Shown: positions 41,471 to 51,702 of the stretch, in pieces
Position numbering within the stretch: the first letter of the stretch is position 1
Layout: the number at the start of each line of letters is the position of its first letter
DNA from: Halarcobacter sp.
GTDB lineage: Bacteria; Campylobacterota; Campylobacteria; Campylobacterales; Arcobacteraceae
Assembly (NCBI RefSeq): GCF_963676935.1
Contig: NZ_OY781470.1
Coordinates: 2,824,680 to 2,888,679 of the forward strand
Length of the DNA stretch: 64,000 bases
Reading direction: 5' to 3'
Notes under the pieces: model-generated
What the model was told of the DNA's origin: nothing
Seen by the model: the letters and a program-made list of their open reading frames with translations, nothing else
Database searches by the model: none
Made by a program: the position numbers and the translations under genes

Positions 41471-42253
41471 ATGAATAATATTCACAAAACAGCAATAATA
41501 GAAGATGGTGCCCAACTTGGTGATAATATAACAATTGGAGCCTATACAATAATAGGTAAAGATGTAAAAATAGGTAATGGTACAACAGTTGGTTCACATA
41601 CACTAATTGAAGGTAAAACAACTATCGGAGAAGATAATCAAATCTTTTCTCATGCTTCAATTGGAACAATTCCTCAAGATTTAAAATTCAATGGGGAAGA
41701 TGTTGAACTAATTATTGGAAACAATAACAAAATTAGAGAATATACACTGTTTAACCCAGGAACCCAAGGTGGAGGTGGTATCACTAAAATTGGTGACAAT
41801 AACCTTTTCATGGGATATACGCATGTTGCCCATGATGTAATTGTAAAAAACAATTGTATTTTTGCAAATGTAGCAACACTTGCAGGACATGTAGAGATTG
41901 ATGATAACGTAGTAATTGGTGGATTAACACCTGTTCATCAATTTTGTAAAATTGGTTCAAATGTGATGATTGCAGGTGGTTCAGTTGTAACTCAAGACAT
42001 CCCACCATTTTGCCTTGCAGAGGGGAATAGAGCAGTTTTAAGAGGTCTTAACTTAACTGGATTAAGAAGAAGATTTCAAAGTAGAGAAGATATTGATGAA
42101 GTTAAAAGAGCTTATAAAGCTATCTTTGAATCAGGAAATGCAATAGCTGATGTAGCAAAAGAGCTTATTGAAACAAACAATAATATCTATGTACAAGAGC
42201 TTGCTAATTTTGTAATTTCAACAAAACGTGGAATACCTTTTAATAGAAAATAG
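41471..42253 (+). CDS. lpxA: UDP-N-acetylglucosamine O-acyltransferase
   Basis: A 260-residue trimeric left-handed β-helix enzyme for the first step of lipid A synthesis. Hexapeptide repeats run from about residue 3 to 190 (for example [20 protein letters not shown]). The catalytic His is in GYTHVAHD near residue 122. The helical C-terminal domain includes [20 protein letters not shown]. It begins 12 nt after fabZ. Confidence 0.96.
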   Translation: MNNIHKTAIIEDGAQLGDNITIGAYTIIGKDVKIGNGTTVGSHTLIEGKTTIGEDNQIFSHASIGTIPQDLKFNGEDVELIIGNNNKIREYTLFNPGTQGGGGITKIGDNNLFMGYTHVAHDVIVKNNCIFANVATLAGHVEIDDNVVIGGLTPVHQFCKIGSNVMIAGGSVVTQDIPPFCLAEGNRAVLRGLNLTGLRRRFQSREDIDEVKRAYKAIFESGNAIADVAKELIETNNNIYVQELANFVISTKRGIPFNRK

Positions 42254-42267
42254 GAGAATATATTTTT

Positions 42268-43488
42268 ATGAGTCAACTAGAATGTGATTTTTGTGGAGCA
42301 CCCGATTCAGCTGAGAATCCAATCATATCAGGAGATAATGCTTGTATTTGTAAAGCTTGTGTAAATGCTGCACATGAAATAATGACAGGAGTTAAAGAAC
42401 CTTCTGATCAAGAAGGTCAAGAAGAAAACGAAAGTGTTACTTCTTCTTTTGAACTTAAAAGTCCAGCACAATTAAAAGAGATTTTAGATGATTATATCAT
42501 TGGTCAAAATAGAGCAAAAAAAGTTCTATCTGTTGCAGTTTATAATCACTATAAAAGAATCTTTAGAAAAAGTGAAATTGAAGATGATACAGAGATAAAT
42601 AAGTCAAATGTACTTTTAATTGGACCAACAGGTTCAGGTAAAACACTTCTTGCTCAAACAATTGCAAAATATCTTGATGTACCTTTAGCAATAGCTGATG
42701 CAACTTCGCTTACAGAAGCTGGATATGTAGGGGATGATGTTGAAAATGTAATTACAAGACTTCTTCAAGCTGCAAACGGAGATGTAAAAAAAGCTGAAAA
42801 AGGGATAATTTTCATCGATGAAGTTGATAAAGTAGCTAGAATGAGTGAAAACAGATCTATTACTAGAGATGTTTCAGGGGAAGGTGTTCAACAAGCCCTT
42901 CTTAAAATAGTTGAAGGTTCTGTTGTAAATGTCCCACCTAAAGGGGGGAGAAAACATCCAGGTCAAGATGCTATTCAAGTTGATACTACAAATATTTTAT
43001 TTGTTTGTGGTGGAGCTTTTGACGGTCTTGAAGAGATTGTTAAAAAGAAAAAAGGTGGAAATGTTTTAGGTTTCAACCAAGAGAAAAAAAGTAAAAATGA
43101 TGAAGCGATTATCTCAGATGTAGAAGCTCACGATTTAGTAAAATATGGTCTTATTCCAGAATTAATTGGTAGACTTCATATGATTGCTACACTAAATGAG
43201 ATTACTGAAGATGATATGGTTCATATTCTTACTGAACCTAAAAATGCCTTAATCAAACAATACATCAAACTATTTAAAATGGATGATGTTGAACTTGAAT
43301 TTGAAGAAGACTCATTAAAAGAGATTGCAAAACTTGCAATTGAAAGAAAAACGGGAGCTAGAGGTTTAAGATCAATTTTAGAAGATATTATGTTAGATAT
43401 TATGTACGATTTACCTAAGTTCAAAGATAAAAAAGTGATTATTACAAAAGAAGTTGTAACCAAAGAGAAAGAGCCAAAAATAGCTTAA
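42268..43488 (+). CDS. clpX: ATP-dependent Clp protease ATP-binding subunit ClpX
   Basis: A 406-residue AAA+ unfoldase that feeds ClpP. The N-terminal zinc domain uses Cys6, Cys9, Cys28 and Cys31. Walker A is [11 protein letters not shown] near residue 117, Walker B is [10 protein letters not shown] near residue 179, and sensor 2 lies in [13 protein letters not shown] near residue 365. The ClpP-docking loop LGFN is visible in VLGFNQEKK near residue 270. It is located 14 nt after lpxA. Confidence 0.97.
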   Translation: MSQLECDFCGAPDSAENPIISGDNACICKACVNAAHEIMTGVKEPSDQEGQEENESVTSSFELKSPAQLKEILDDYIIGQNRAKKVLSVAVYNHYKRIFRKSEIEDDTEINKSNVLLIGPTGSGKTLLAQTIAKYLDVPLAIADATSLTEAGYVGDDVENVITRLLQAANGDVKKAEKGIIFIDEVDKVARMSENRSITRDVSGEGVQQALLKIVEGSVVNVPPKGGRKHPGQDAIQVDTTNILFVCGGAFDGLEEIVKKKKGGNVLGFNQEKKSKNDEAIISDVEAHDLVKYGLIPELIGRLHMIATLNEITEDDMVHILTEPKNALIKQYIKLFKMDDVELEFEEDSLKEIAKLAIERKTGARGLRSILEDIMLDIMYDLPKFKDKKVIITKEVVTKEKEPKIA

Positions 43489-43501
43489 AGAAGGGATATA
43501 A

Positions 43502-44533
43502 ATGTTATTAGACAAGTTAATTGGAATGTTTTCAAATGATATGGCAATAGACCTTGGAACAGCAAATACTGTTGTTTCTATTAGAGGTAAGGGTATTATT
43601 ATAAATGAGCCATCTGTTGTAGCAGTACAAAATGATAGATATGGAAAAGATAAAATATTAGCAGTTGGTCAAGAAGCTAAGCAAATGATTGGTAAAACAC
43701 CATTGAATATCACTGCTGTTAGACCAATGAAAGATGGTGTTATTGCTGACTTTGAGATGACAGAAAGAATGATTAGATATTTTATTGAAAAAGCCCACGC
43801 TAGAAAATCATTTATCAGACCAAGAATAATTATCTGTATCCCTTATGGAATTACACAAGTTGAAAGAAAAGCTGTTAAAGAATCAGCTTTAAGTGCTGGG
43901 GCTAGAGAAGTATTTCTAGTAGAAGAACCTATGGCAGCAGCAATTGGTGCAGGAATTCCTGTATCAGATCCTTCAGGATATGTTGTTGTTGATATTGGTG
44001 GTGGAACTACTGAGATTGGTGTAACATCACTTGGTGGACTTGTTTTGTGTAAATCAATCAAAGTAGCTGGAGATAGATTTGATAAAGCTATTATGGAATA
44101 TGTAAGACAAAACTATAACCTATATATTGGTGAAAGAACAGCTGAAAACATCAAGATTGAAATTGGTTCAGCTATTAAACAAGACCAAGAATTAAAAATC
44201 AAAGTAAAAGGTAGAGATAACTCTGGACTTCTTTCAACAATTGAATTAGGAAGTGAAGGTGTTAGAACTGCGATAAAAGAACCTTTAAGAGAGATTGTAT
44301 CTGCTGTAAGATCTGTACTTGAAGAGATGCCACCTGATTTAGCAAGTGATATTGTTGATAATGGTGTTATTTTAACAGGTGGTGGAGCTTTAATTAGAGG
44401 ATTAGATAAATATCTTGCAGATATTATCAAACTTCCTGTAAGTGTAGCAGATGAACCACTACTAGCGGTTGCTTATGGAACAAGTAATGTATTAGATCAG
44501 GACGCGTTATTAAAATTAATCTCTAATGAATAA
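43502..44533 (+). CDS. mreB: Rod shape-determining protein MreB
   Basis: A 343-residue actin-like filament protein that guides cell-wall synthesis. Phosphate-1 loop IDLGTANTVV (16-25), phosphate-2 VVVDIGGGTTEIGV near residue 161, and the adenosine motif GVILTGGGALIRGL near residue 288 are intact. It starts with an amphipathic membrane-binding segment (LLDKLIGMF). It overlaps mreC by 8 nt. Confidence 0.97.
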   Translation: MLLDKLIGMFSNDMAIDLGTANTVVSIRGKGIIINEPSVVAVQNDRYGKDKILAVGQEAKQMIGKTPLNITAVRPMKDGVIADFEMTERMIRYFIEKAHARKSFIRPRIIICIPYGITQVERKAVKESALSAGAREVFLVEEPMAAAIGAGIPVSDPSGYVVVDIGGGTTEIGVTSLGGLVLCKSIKVAGDRFDKAIMEYVRQNYNLYIGERTAENIKIEIGSAIKQDQELKIKVKGRDNSGLLSTIELGSEGVRTAIKEPLREIVSAVRSVLEEMPPDLASDIVDNGVILTGGGALIRGLDKYLADIIKLPVSVADEPLLAVAYGTSNVLDQDALLKLISNE

Positions 44534-45305
44534 ACTAATATTTTTTATTCTTTTTTTAGCAATCTCTCTTGGATACCTTTTTGAGGTTGATGAGATGATT
44601 GCTAGAAATTTTAACCCCTTCGAATCAATTAAACGTTCATACATAAATACTGTAGTATCTATACAAGAGACTACAGAAAAATATTTTAAACAAGTCTCTA
44701 CAATAGAGGAACTTCAAAAAGAAAATAAAGAATTAAGACCCTACAAAGTTCTTTATGAATCTGCCCACAATGAGCTAGACTCTGTACTCAAAACAATTAA
44801 TAATCCCAAAGGAACTACTGACCAAATAAAATTTGTAAATGTACTGTCATATATCGATTTTGATAACTTTACAAAAGTATGGCTTGATATGGAGAAAAAA
44901 GATAATTCTATTTTAGGTCTTATCTCAGATGGATATGCAGCTGGTATAGTTGTTAACCTACAAGGTAGAGCAAAAGCTTTATTAAATGGTAACGAAAAAT
45001 GCAATTATGCAATCTTTATTGGAGAGAATAAAGCTCCAGGAATCATCCATGGTTCACAAAACAAGCATGAACTTATAGCAAAGTTTGTTCCTATATGGTT
45101 TGATATAAAAGAGGGAGATGAAGTGATAACTTCAGGTATGGATAATATCTTTTTTGAAGGCTTAAAAGTTGGACGTGTTGTATCAATAAAAAAGATGCAA
45201 GATATACAAGAAGCAACTATTGTGCCCTATGCAAATGTATTAAAACAAAAATCATTTTTAGTATATAAAAAAGAGAAAATTAAAGAAAATGAACCAACTA
45301 AATAA
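44526..45305 (+). CDS. mreC: Rod shape-determining protein MreC
   Basis: A 259-residue elongasome protein with an N-terminal membrane helix (LIFFILFLAISLGYLF), a coiled coil (about residues 45-85, ETTEKYFKQVSTIEELQKENKEL), and a periplasmic β-domain. GMDNIFFEGLKVGRVVSI near residue 206 is a typical MreC segment. It overlaps both mreB and the next gene, so the three are coupled. No mreD follows here. Confidence 0.93.
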   Translation: MNKLIFFILFLAISLGYLFEVDEMIARNFNPFESIKRSYINTVVSIQETTEKYFKQVSTIEELQKENKELRPYKVLYESAHNELDSVLKTINNPKGTTDQIKFVNVLSYIDFDNFTKVWLDMEKKDNSILGLISDGYAAGIVVNLQGRAKALLNGNEKCNYAIFIGENKAPGIIHGSQNKHELIAKFVPIWFDIKEGDEVITSGMDNIFFEGLKVGRVVSIKKMQDIQEATIVPYANVLKQKSFLVYKKEKIKENEPTK

Positions 45306-46230
45306 AATATTAGAAAAACAAAAAATATTACTACTTGATGGAGCATTAGGAACAAGATTACAAGAAAAAGGTTTTGATATAAATGACTCTTTATGGTCAG
45401 CTAAATTTCTAAATGAAAACCCAAAAGCGCTACAAGATATCCATACAGAATACTTAAATGCCGGTGCAGATTGTATTATAACCTCTACATATCAAGCAAG
45501 TATAGAAGGGTTTGTAAAAAAGGGTTTCGATGAAAAAACTTCTAGAAATTTACTAATCTTATCAATAAACTTGGCAAAAGAAGCAAGAGATAAGTTTTGG
45601 AAAGAAAACAGGTCACAAAATAGAATAAAACCTTTAGTAGCAGCTTCAATTGGCCCTTATGGAGCATATCTTGCAGATGGTTCAGAGTATAGTGGAAACT
45701 ATAAAATCTCAGATGAAGAGTTAAAAGAGTTTCATAAAAATAGATTGGAAATAGTTGCAAAAACAAATCCTGATATTTTTGCTGTAGAAACAATACCCTC
45801 TTTTAAAGAGGCAAAAATCATATGTGAACTTTTAAAACCTTATAAAGATATCTCTTCTTGGATTAGTTTTAGTGCAAAAGATTCAAGTTTTACAAATGCA
45901 GGAGATGATATTGAAACTTGTGCTAAATATCTAGATTCACAAGAGCATATTAGCGCTATTGGTATAAACTGTACCTCTCCACAATATATTTCATCATTAA
46001 TTAATAAAATAAAAAAATCATCAAACAAAAATGTAGTTGTTTATCCAAATGGAGGAGCGAAATATAACCCTCTAACAAAACAATGGGAAAACTCACCAAC
46101 AGATGAAAAAGAGTTTGCAAAGATGGCAAATCTATGGAAAAATGAAGGTGTAAATATTATTGGAGGATGTTGTCAAACAGGACCAAAAGAGATTAAAGAA
46201 TTAAAAAAAACACTCTATTCTAATATCTAG
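45289..46230 (+). CDS. mmuM: Homocysteine S-methyltransferase (MmuM-like)
   Basis: A 313-residue zinc-dependent methyltransferase that makes methionine from homocysteine with S-methylmethionine or a similar donor. Zinc ligands are in GINCTSP near residue 225 and the tandem cysteines in GGCCQTGP near residue 297. LLLDGALGTRLQEKGFD is the N-terminal family motif. It overlaps mreC by 17 nt, although its function is unrelated. It converges with ribE, overlapping by 11 nt. Confidence 0.9.
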   Translation: MNQLNKILEKQKILLLDGALGTRLQEKGFDINDSLWSAKFLNENPKALQDIHTEYLNAGADCIITSTYQASIEGFVKKGFDEKTSRNLLILSINLAKEARDKFWKENRSQNRIKPLVAASIGPYGAYLADGSEYSGNYKISDEELKEFHKNRLEIVAKTNPDIFAVETIPSFKEAKIICELLKPYKDISSWISFSAKDSSFTNAGDDIETCAKYLDSQEHISAIGINCTSPQYISSLINKIKKSSNKNVVVYPNGGAKYNPLTKQWENSPTDEKEFAKMANLWKNEGVNIIGGCCQTGPKEIKELKKTLYSNI

Positions 46231-46837
46231 CCATAATCCCATCAACTTTATCCCAAGTTAAGTCTTTTTCACTATTTTTATTTTGAAACATATTATAGAT
46301 ATATCTAGCAAACATATCTGTTTCTAAATTTACTTTTGAACCAACTTTATAAGTTTCAAAAAGTGTATTTTTTATAGTATGGGGAATAATTGTCAATCTA
46401 AAAGAGTCTTCTAAAACTTCATTTACAGTTAAAGATACTCCATCAATAGTGATACTTCCTTTTGGAATAATATATTTTGAATACTCTTTTGGTAAAGAGA
46501 TAATAAAATCAGTTGAATTTCCATTGTTTTTTATAGTTTTTATTGTACCTAAACAATCCACATGACCTTGAACTATATGACCTTCAAATCTATCCCCCAT
46601 CATCATAGCTGGTTCTATATGTACTTTTCCCCTGTAGTTTTCCATTGCTAATATACTTTGAGTCTCAGGAGATAATTCTACAGTAAAAGTATCACTAGAA
46701 AATCTAACAACAGTAAGGCAAGCACCATTTACAGCGATAGAATCTCCAATTTTTGGTCTATATTTTGCTTTTAGTGTTAAAAAACTATTTTTTAGACTAA
46801 CAACCTCAGCCATCTCACGTATCAAACCAGTAAACAA
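46220..46837 (-). CDS. ribE: Riboflavin synthase alpha chain
   Basis: A 205-residue enzyme converting two lumazines to riboflavin. It has the two tandem barrel repeats, each about 95 residues: FTGLIREMAEV at the start and GHIVQGHVDCLG near residue 95. The frame is open 19 codons further upstream, but the family always begins M-FTGLI. Here that position is TTG at 46837 with AAGGA before it, so TTG is taken as the start. Key residues such as NGACLTV and ITIDGVSLTV are present. Confidence 0.93.
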   Translation of the reverse strand: MFTGLIREMAEVVSLKNSFLTLKAKYRPKIGDSIAVNGACLTVVRFSSDTFTVELSPETQSILAMENYRGKVHIEPAMMMGDRFEGHIVQGHVDCLGTIKTIKNNGNSTDFIISLPKEYSKYIIPKGSITIDGVSLTVNEVLEDSFRLTIIPHTIKNTLFETYKVGSKVNLETDMFARYIYNMFQNKNSEKDLTWDKVDGIMARY

Positions 46838-46899
46838 AAAAATCCTTCTTTTAGTATCTATTAATCTATAATATAAAGTATTAACTAATATCAATGTGA

Positions 46900-46905
46900 T
46901 ATAAT
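46900..46905 (+). promoter_or_regulatory. Extended -10 promoter of mnmG
   Basis: TGATATAAT (TG at 46897-46898, TATAAT at 46900-46905) gives a clear extended -10 element. ACCGAAAAA follows. It implies a 5' leader of roughly 110 nt before the mnmG ATG, which holds two hairpins. Confidence 0.6.
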
Positions 46906-46933
46906 ACCGAAAAATTATTAAGATTGAAATTTT

Positions 46934-47013
46934 TTAGATAAGTGGAAGAAAACATTTATCTAAGAGATTTCCTATAAAAATACTAAAAAGCCAAATTAAG
47001 AAAAAGGCTTTTT
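46934..47013 (+). promoter_or_regulatory. Tandem hairpins in the mnmG 5' leader
   Basis: The first stem pairs TTAGATAA (46934-46941) with TTATCTAA (46956-46963), a perfect 8 bp with a 14-nt loop. The second pairs AAAAAGCC (46985-46992) with GGCTTTTT (47005-47012) and resembles an intrinsic terminator with a T-rich 3' arm. It ends just before the GAAGGA ribosome site of mnmG. The arrangement could act as an attenuator or as translation control. Confidence 0.5.
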
Positions 47014-47025
47014 CGAAGGAAAAAC

Positions 47026-48897
47026 ATGAAATATGATGTAATCGTAGTTGGAGGGGGTCATGCAGGAATTGAAGCCTCTTTAGTAGCTGCAAGAATGGGT
47101 AAAAAAACCTTACTTATAACTATGCTTGTTGAGCAAATAGGTGCTGCAAGTTGTAACCCTGCAATTGGTGGTCTTGCAAAAGGTCACTTAGTTAGAGAAC
47201 TTGATGCCATTGGTGGAGAGATGGGACTTTGTACAGACTATGCTGGTATCCAATTTAGAATTCTAAATGCCTCAAAAGGTGCGGCTGTTCAAGGAAGTAG
47301 AGCTCAAATCGATATGGATGAGTATAGACACTACATGAGAAAAGTTTGTCACAATACTCCTAATCTTGAAGTTTATCAAGATGAAGTAAGTTCATTACTA
47401 ATGGAAGATAATAAAGTTTATGGTGTAAAAACAAAACTTGGTGAAGAGTTTGAAGCCAAAAAAGTTATCCTTACAACAGGTACTTTTATGAGAGGACTTA
47501 TCCATATAGGTGAAAATAAATATGATGCGGGTAGAGCTTGGGAGTTACCATCATCTACATTATCTATTCAATTAAAAGAGTTAGGACTAAATGTAGGAAG
47601 ACTAAAAACAGGAACACCTGCAAGAATCGATTCTAACTCTATTAATTTTGATGTGATGGATGCACATGGTGGAGATGAAAAACCAACACCATTTTCATTT
47701 AGAACAGATAAATCAAACTTCAATCCAAAACAATATCCATGTTATATAACATATACAAATGTAGGAACACACGACACAATTACAGGAAACTTCCATAGAG
47801 CTCCACTATTTACAGGACAAATTCAAGGAAGTGGTCCAAGATATTGTCCAAGTATAGAAGATAAAGTAAATAGATTTTCAGAAAGGGAAAGACACCAGCT
47901 ATTCCTAGAGCCTCAAACAAAAATGTGTACAGAATACTATATAAATGGATTATCAACATCTTTACCTATTGATGTTCAAAAAGAGATGATTCACTCTATC
48001 AATGGTTTAGAAAATGCAAAAATCATCAGATATGGTTATGCTATTGAGTATGATTATGTTGACCCTACAGAGTTAAAACATACCCTTGAAACAAAAAAGA
48101 TTGAGAACCTATACCATGCAGGTCAAATCAATGCAACAACAGGATATGAAGAAGCAGCCTCTCAAGGTTTGATTGCAGGAATAAATGCAGCTTTAGCGAT
48201 AGATGAAAAAGAACCTTTTATCCTAAGACGAGATGAAGCTTATATTGGGGTTTTAATTGATGATTTAGTTACAAAAGGGACAAATGAACCATATAGAATG
48301 TTTACAAGCCGTGCAGAATATAGACTTCTTCTAAGGGAAGAGAGTGCTGATTTAAGACTAAGTAAATATGGACATGAACTTGGACTAATCTCTGATGAAC
48401 AAATGGATATAGTTGAGCATAAAAGAAAAACTCTAAGTGATGCAGTTGAATTTATGGCAAATGAATGGTTCACTTCAAAAAAAGAGAACCTAGAACTACT
48501 TGAAAGTCTAGGTGAAGACAAAATCAAAGATAGATCACTACTTATTGATATAGTAGGAAGAAATACAGTAGATGCATCAAAATTTGATAAACTTGTTCCA
48601 AGCCTTGCTAATACAGATGAATACCTAAAAGAACAAATCATAATAGAAGCAAAATATTATAGATATGTTGCAAAACAAAAAAAACAAATAGAAAAAATGA
48701 AAAAAATGCTTCAAATGACAATCCCTGAGAACTTTAATTATAAAGTAATTCCAGGTTTATCAAATGAAGTTGTAGAAAAACTAGAAAAATTTAGACCACC
48801 TACACTATTTAATGCAAGTGAAATATCAGGAGTAACACCAGCTGCTATTGATATTATTCATATGTATTTAAATGTGAAAAATAAAACATCAAAATAG
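47026..48897 (+). CDS. mnmG: tRNA uridine-5-carboxymethylaminomethyl enzyme MnmG (GidA)
   Basis: A 623-residue FAD enzyme that with MnmE modifies U34 of tRNAs. The FAD-binding motif is [18 protein letters not shown] (about residues 7-24). [24 protein letters not shown] residues follow near residue 45, the catalytic-cysteine segment is [11 protein letters not shown] near residue 282, and [20 protein letters not shown] lies near residue 365. Length is standard. It has its own promoter and a structured leader. Confidence 0.97.
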   Translation: MKYDVIVVGGGHAGIEASLVAARMGKKTLLITMLVEQIGAASCNPAIGGLAKGHLVRELDAIGGEMGLCTDYAGIQFRILNASKGAAVQGSRAQIDMDEYRHYMRKVCHNTPNLEVYQDEVSSLLMEDNKVYGVKTKLGEEFEAKKVILTTGTFMRGLIHIGENKYDAGRAWELPSSTLSIQLKELGLNVGRLKTGTPARIDSNSINFDVMDAHGGDEKPTPFSFRTDKSNFNPKQYPCYITYTNVGTHDTITGNFHRAPLFTGQIQGSGPRYCPSIEDKVNRFSERERHQLFLEPQTKMCTEYYINGLSTSLPIDVQKEMIHSINGLENAKIIRYGYAIEYDYVDPTELKHTLETKKIENLYHAGQINATTGYEEAASQGLIAGINAALAIDEKEPFILRRDEAYIGVLIDDLVTKGTNEPYRMFTSRAEYRLLLREESADLRLSKYGHELGLISDEQMDIVEHKRKTLSDAVEFMANEWFTSKKENLELLESLGEDKIKDRSLLIDIVGRNTVDASKFDKLVPSLANTDEYLKEQIIIEAKYYRYVAKQKKQIEKMKKMLQMTIPENFNYKVIPGLSNEVVEKLEKFRPPTLFNASEISGVTPAAIDIIHMYLNVKNKTSK

Positions 48898-48905
48898 ATA
48901 CCTCT

Positions 48906-48954
48906 TTTAACTAGAGATTATTCCTAACTAAAAGGATTTAATCTTCTAGTTAAA
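48906..48954. terminator. Long hairpin after mnmG
   Basis: Perfect 10-bp arms TTTAACTAGA (48906-48915) and TCTAGTTAAA (48945-48954). An inner continuation, GATTA with TAATC and TTCC with GGAT, makes a stem of about 18 pairs with small bulges. It begins 9 nt after the mnmG stop. No U-tract follows, so it is a probable rather than a textbook terminator. Confidence 0.5.
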
Positions 48955-49018
48955 CAAAAATAGCCACTTTTTAAAAATATAATATTCTCTTCAATTTTAT
49001 TCAGTAAAATATACTTCA

Positions 49019-49024
49019 TATAAT
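49019..49024 (+). promoter_or_regulatory. Putative -10 box of the CPA2 antiporter gene
   Basis: TATAAT located 33 nt before the ATG at 49057, with AAGG close to the start codon. There is no clear -35 element. Confidence 0.4.
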
Positions 49025-49056
49025 AATCATAAAATAGAACAATAATAAGGATTTCT

Positions 49057-50775
49057 ATGTCAAATGGCGAATTGTTAAACTCTACACTTTATCTATTTGT
49101 AGTTGCCACTATTTTAGTTACTTTATCTAAACGTTTAGGATTAGGTAGTATTTTGGGACTTCTTATTGCAGGTGTGATTGTAGGTCCTTATTCTCCTGGT
49201 CCAATTTTGACAAAAGAGGTTGAAGCTGTTCGTCATATCACTGAGTTTGGGGTTGTACTTTTACTTTTTGTAATTGGTCTTGAGATGCAACCTAAAAAAC
49301 TTTGGAGTATGAGAAAAGAGGTTTTTGGATTAGGAAGTGGACAAATTCTTATTTCTGGATTTTTTATATTTTTATATTCGATCTATTATTCTAATTCTTG
49401 GCAAGTTGCTTTATTAGTAGGTTTAACTTTTGCCCTATCTTCAACAGCATTTGTTATGCAAATATTACAAGAAAAAGGTGAACTTTATACCCCAAAAGGG
49501 AAAAGTAGTTTTTCAATTTTACTTATGCAGGATTTAGCAGTCGTACCTCTACTTGCATTAGTTCCTATTTTGGCAGAAAAAGGTAATCTTACAGATGGTC
49601 ATCCAGTTTGGCAACAAGTTCTTATAGCTATAGGATTAATCTTACTTGTTCTAGCTTTCGGGAAATATATTGTTCCTAAAATGCTAGATTATTTAGCAAG
49701 ACACCAAAATAAAGATGCCTTCTTTTTCTCAGTTATTTTATCTGTAGTATTTGCTGCTTGGGCTATGGAACATGCAGGTTTATCTATGGCTTTAGGTGCT
49801 TTTATTATGGGTATGATTTTATCAAGTTCACAATATCATTATCAAATCCAAGCAAATATTGAACCCTACAAAGGGCTTCTTATGACGCTATTTTTTGTTG
49901 CAGTTGGTATGTCTGTAGATTTAGAAGCGATGATGAATGACCCTCTTATATTAGTTCAACACTTAGTTGTAATTATGAGTATAAAGATAGTTGCACTTTT
50001 TCTTCTTATGCTTTATATGGGATATAAACGCTCTACAGCAATATCAGTATCCTTTCTTTTAGCTCAAAGTGGAGAGTTTGGTTTTGTATTGTTTGGTGCA
50101 GCCAAAGCTTTAGGAGTTATTAGTGACCAAATGTTTGTAGCAGCAGTTACAATAATCTCATTTAGTATGCTTCTAACACCATTAGTTGTTAGATTAAGTG
50201 AAAAAATTGCAGAAAAATTTGACAATACCCCAATTGAAATAAAATCAGCATATGTACCTGAAGAGCAATGGAAAGGTGTGATAATTGCTGGTTATGGTAG
50301 AGTTGGAAGATTAGTTGCGACTATGCTTCATCATGCAAATGTACCTTTTGTAGCTTTCGATGCAGATATTCATAGAGTTGAATTAGGTCAAAAAGAGGGT
50401 CGTGCAGTCTATTTTGGTGAGTTAAGCGATTTAGACTTTTTGTCTCAAATTGGTTTAGACAGAGCAAGCTTAGTGATTGTTACAGTTGATAATCATCACA
50501 CCTCATCAAAAATAGTTTCTCATATAAGAAATAGATTTCCAGCACTTAGAATCTTATCTCGTACAAAAAATATGAAAACAAGGGATGCTCTACTTAAACA
50601 TGGCGCTTCATGGGCTATGCCTGAGTCTTCAGAAGGAAGCTTAAGATTAGGAGCAGAGACTCTTTTAAGCTTAGGAAGAACAAGAGAAGAGGTAATTGAA
50701 CTTTTAACATTTTTTAGGAAAGATGATTATGAAACAATAAGAAGATTACACGATGGAATAGAGAGTGATGACTAG
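49057..50775 (+). CDS. CPA2-family monovalent cation:proton antiporter (KefB/KefC-like)
   Basis: A 572-residue protein. The N-terminal ~390 residues are a 12- to 13-helix Na+/H+ exchanger domain with GLGSILGLLIAGVIVGPYSPG near residue 30 and LLMQDLAVVPLLALVP near residue 155, which holds the transport Asp. After that comes an RCK/TrkA-N domain with the nucleotide-binding GVIIAGYGRVGRLVATML near residue 408 and a basic-acidic tail. KefB/C-type proteins release K+ and take up H+ under electrophile stress. No KefF/G partner is adjacent, so the ligand that gates it is unclear. Confidence 0.9.
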   Translation: MSNGELLNSTLYLFVVATILVTLSKRLGLGSILGLLIAGVIVGPYSPGPILTKEVEAVRHITEFGVVLLLFVIGLEMQPKKLWSMRKEVFGLGSGQILISGFFIFLYSIYYSNSWQVALLVGLTFALSSTAFVMQILQEKGELYTPKGKSSFSILLMQDLAVVPLLALVPILAEKGNLTDGHPVWQQVLIAIGLILLVLAFGKYIVPKMLDYLARHQNKDAFFFSVILSVVFAAWAMEHAGLSMALGAFIMGMILSSSQYHYQIQANIEPYKGLLMTLFFVAVGMSVDLEAMMNDPLILVQHLVVIMSIKIVALFLLMLYMGYKRSTAISVSFLLAQSGEFGFVLFGAAKALGVISDQMFVAAVTIISFSMLLTPLVVRLSEKIAEKFDNTPIEIKSAYVPEEQWKGVIIAGYGRVGRLVATMLHHANVPFVAFDADIHRVELGQKEGRAVYFGELSDLDFLSQIGLDRASLVIVTVDNHHTSSKIVSHIRNRFPALRILSRTKNMKTRDALLKHGASWAMPESSEGSLRLGAETLLSLGRTREEVIELLTFFRKDDYETIRRLHDGIESDD

Positions 50776-50812
50776 TAAAATTCAAAAAAGTTTAAACTTT
50801 AATCTAGATTAT

Positions 50813-50828
50813 TATAAAATTCGCGAAA
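50813..50828 (+). promoter_or_regulatory. Promoter with CG-containing discriminator
   Basis: TATAAAAT followed directly by TCGCGAAA, 35 nt before the ATG at 50863. The same kind of -10 plus CG-GAA pattern appears before pyrG, mnmG, the DJ-1 gene and the FMN reductase gene. Confidence 0.45.
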
Positions 50829-50862
50829 TTGATGTAATCAAAATTTAAGATTAGGAATAGTT

Positions 50863-51702
50863 ATGAAAGTTTATCTTTATGCTAAAAGTGGCCATGCCAT
50901 TGGATTAGATGCAACACGAAGATGTTCAGCGGTTGCAAAGCTTTTACAAGAAAAAAACTGCGATCCTATCTTATGCACTTGTGATTTTAGAGCAGGTGCT
51001 TATGCTAAAGAGGAATTAGGTATAAAAAAATATGTATCTGTTGATGTGCTATCAAACTTACCAAATATTATGGAAAGAGGCGATATTTTAATCTATGATA
51101 CAGATGAAGCTAGTGAATTTATGGAAACAAATATGAAAGAGTTTTGTACACTTTTATACAAAATCTCTGATGATATACCTTCTATAATTATCGATAAAGA
51201 GTTTTATAAAAAACAAAAGAAACATTCAATAGAAAAAATGTTCTTTTTTGGAGATGATGACTACAACAATAATCTTCTTAATATATGCAAAGAATCAAAA
51301 CAAACAAATATACCTCTACTTTGGGGGCACTATTTCTTTTTAGGAAATGAAAAAGAATTAACTCCTTATTTTAGTGAAATTTTAGAAGAAGAGGAGTATG
51401 TTCATTCTATACAAAATGTTAAGTACCTTTTATCTGGTTCACTTAATGCTTGTATTGAGGCTATAGAGTGTGGAGGAAAACCTGTATTATTAAGAAGAGA
51501 TGACAAAGAGTATGACGAGAGTTTAATAAAAGAGTTACACTTACCATCAATTAAAGGAAGTAATTTAAATGAGATTATTGAAAAATTTGATTCTATCATA
51601 AAAAACTATCCTAAAATTAATTATACACACGACTACGATATTGACTCTATCATAAATAGTATTTCTGTAAGAATAGAAACTTATAGAAAACTTACATTTT
51701 GA
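50863..51702 (+). CDS. PseG-like GT-B fold protein of unknown function
   Basis: A 279-residue soluble protein. The N-terminus resembles PseG/MurG-type GT-B domains: VYLYAKSGHAIGLDATRRCSAVAKLL, then FRAGAYAKEELGIKK and SIIIDKEFYK. The C-terminal half has the donor-site-like LLSGSLNACIEAIECGGKPVLLRR near residue 187. It is shorter than PseG, and no flagellin glycosylation genes are nearby. A sugar-nucleotide hydrolase or transferase role is plausible but unproved. Confidence 0.6.
   Translation: MKVYLYAKSGHAIGLDATRRCSAVAKLLQEKNCDPILCTCDFRAGAYAKEELGIKKYVSVDVLSNLPNIMERGDILIYDTDEASEFMETNMKEFCTLLYKISDDIPSIIIDKEFYKKQKKHSIEKMFFFGDDDYNNNLLNICKESKQTNIPLLWGHYFFLGNEKELTPYFSEILEEEEYVHSIQNVKYLLSGSLNACIEAIECGGKPVLLRRDDKEYDESLIKELHLPSIKGSNLNEIIEKFDSIIKNYPKINYTHDYDIDSIINSISVRIETYRKLTF

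Noticed and set aside
46838..46894. Longer ribE start with 19 extra residues
   Set aside because: Riboflavin synthase begins at FTGLI in the family, and a TTG with AAGGA is at that place.
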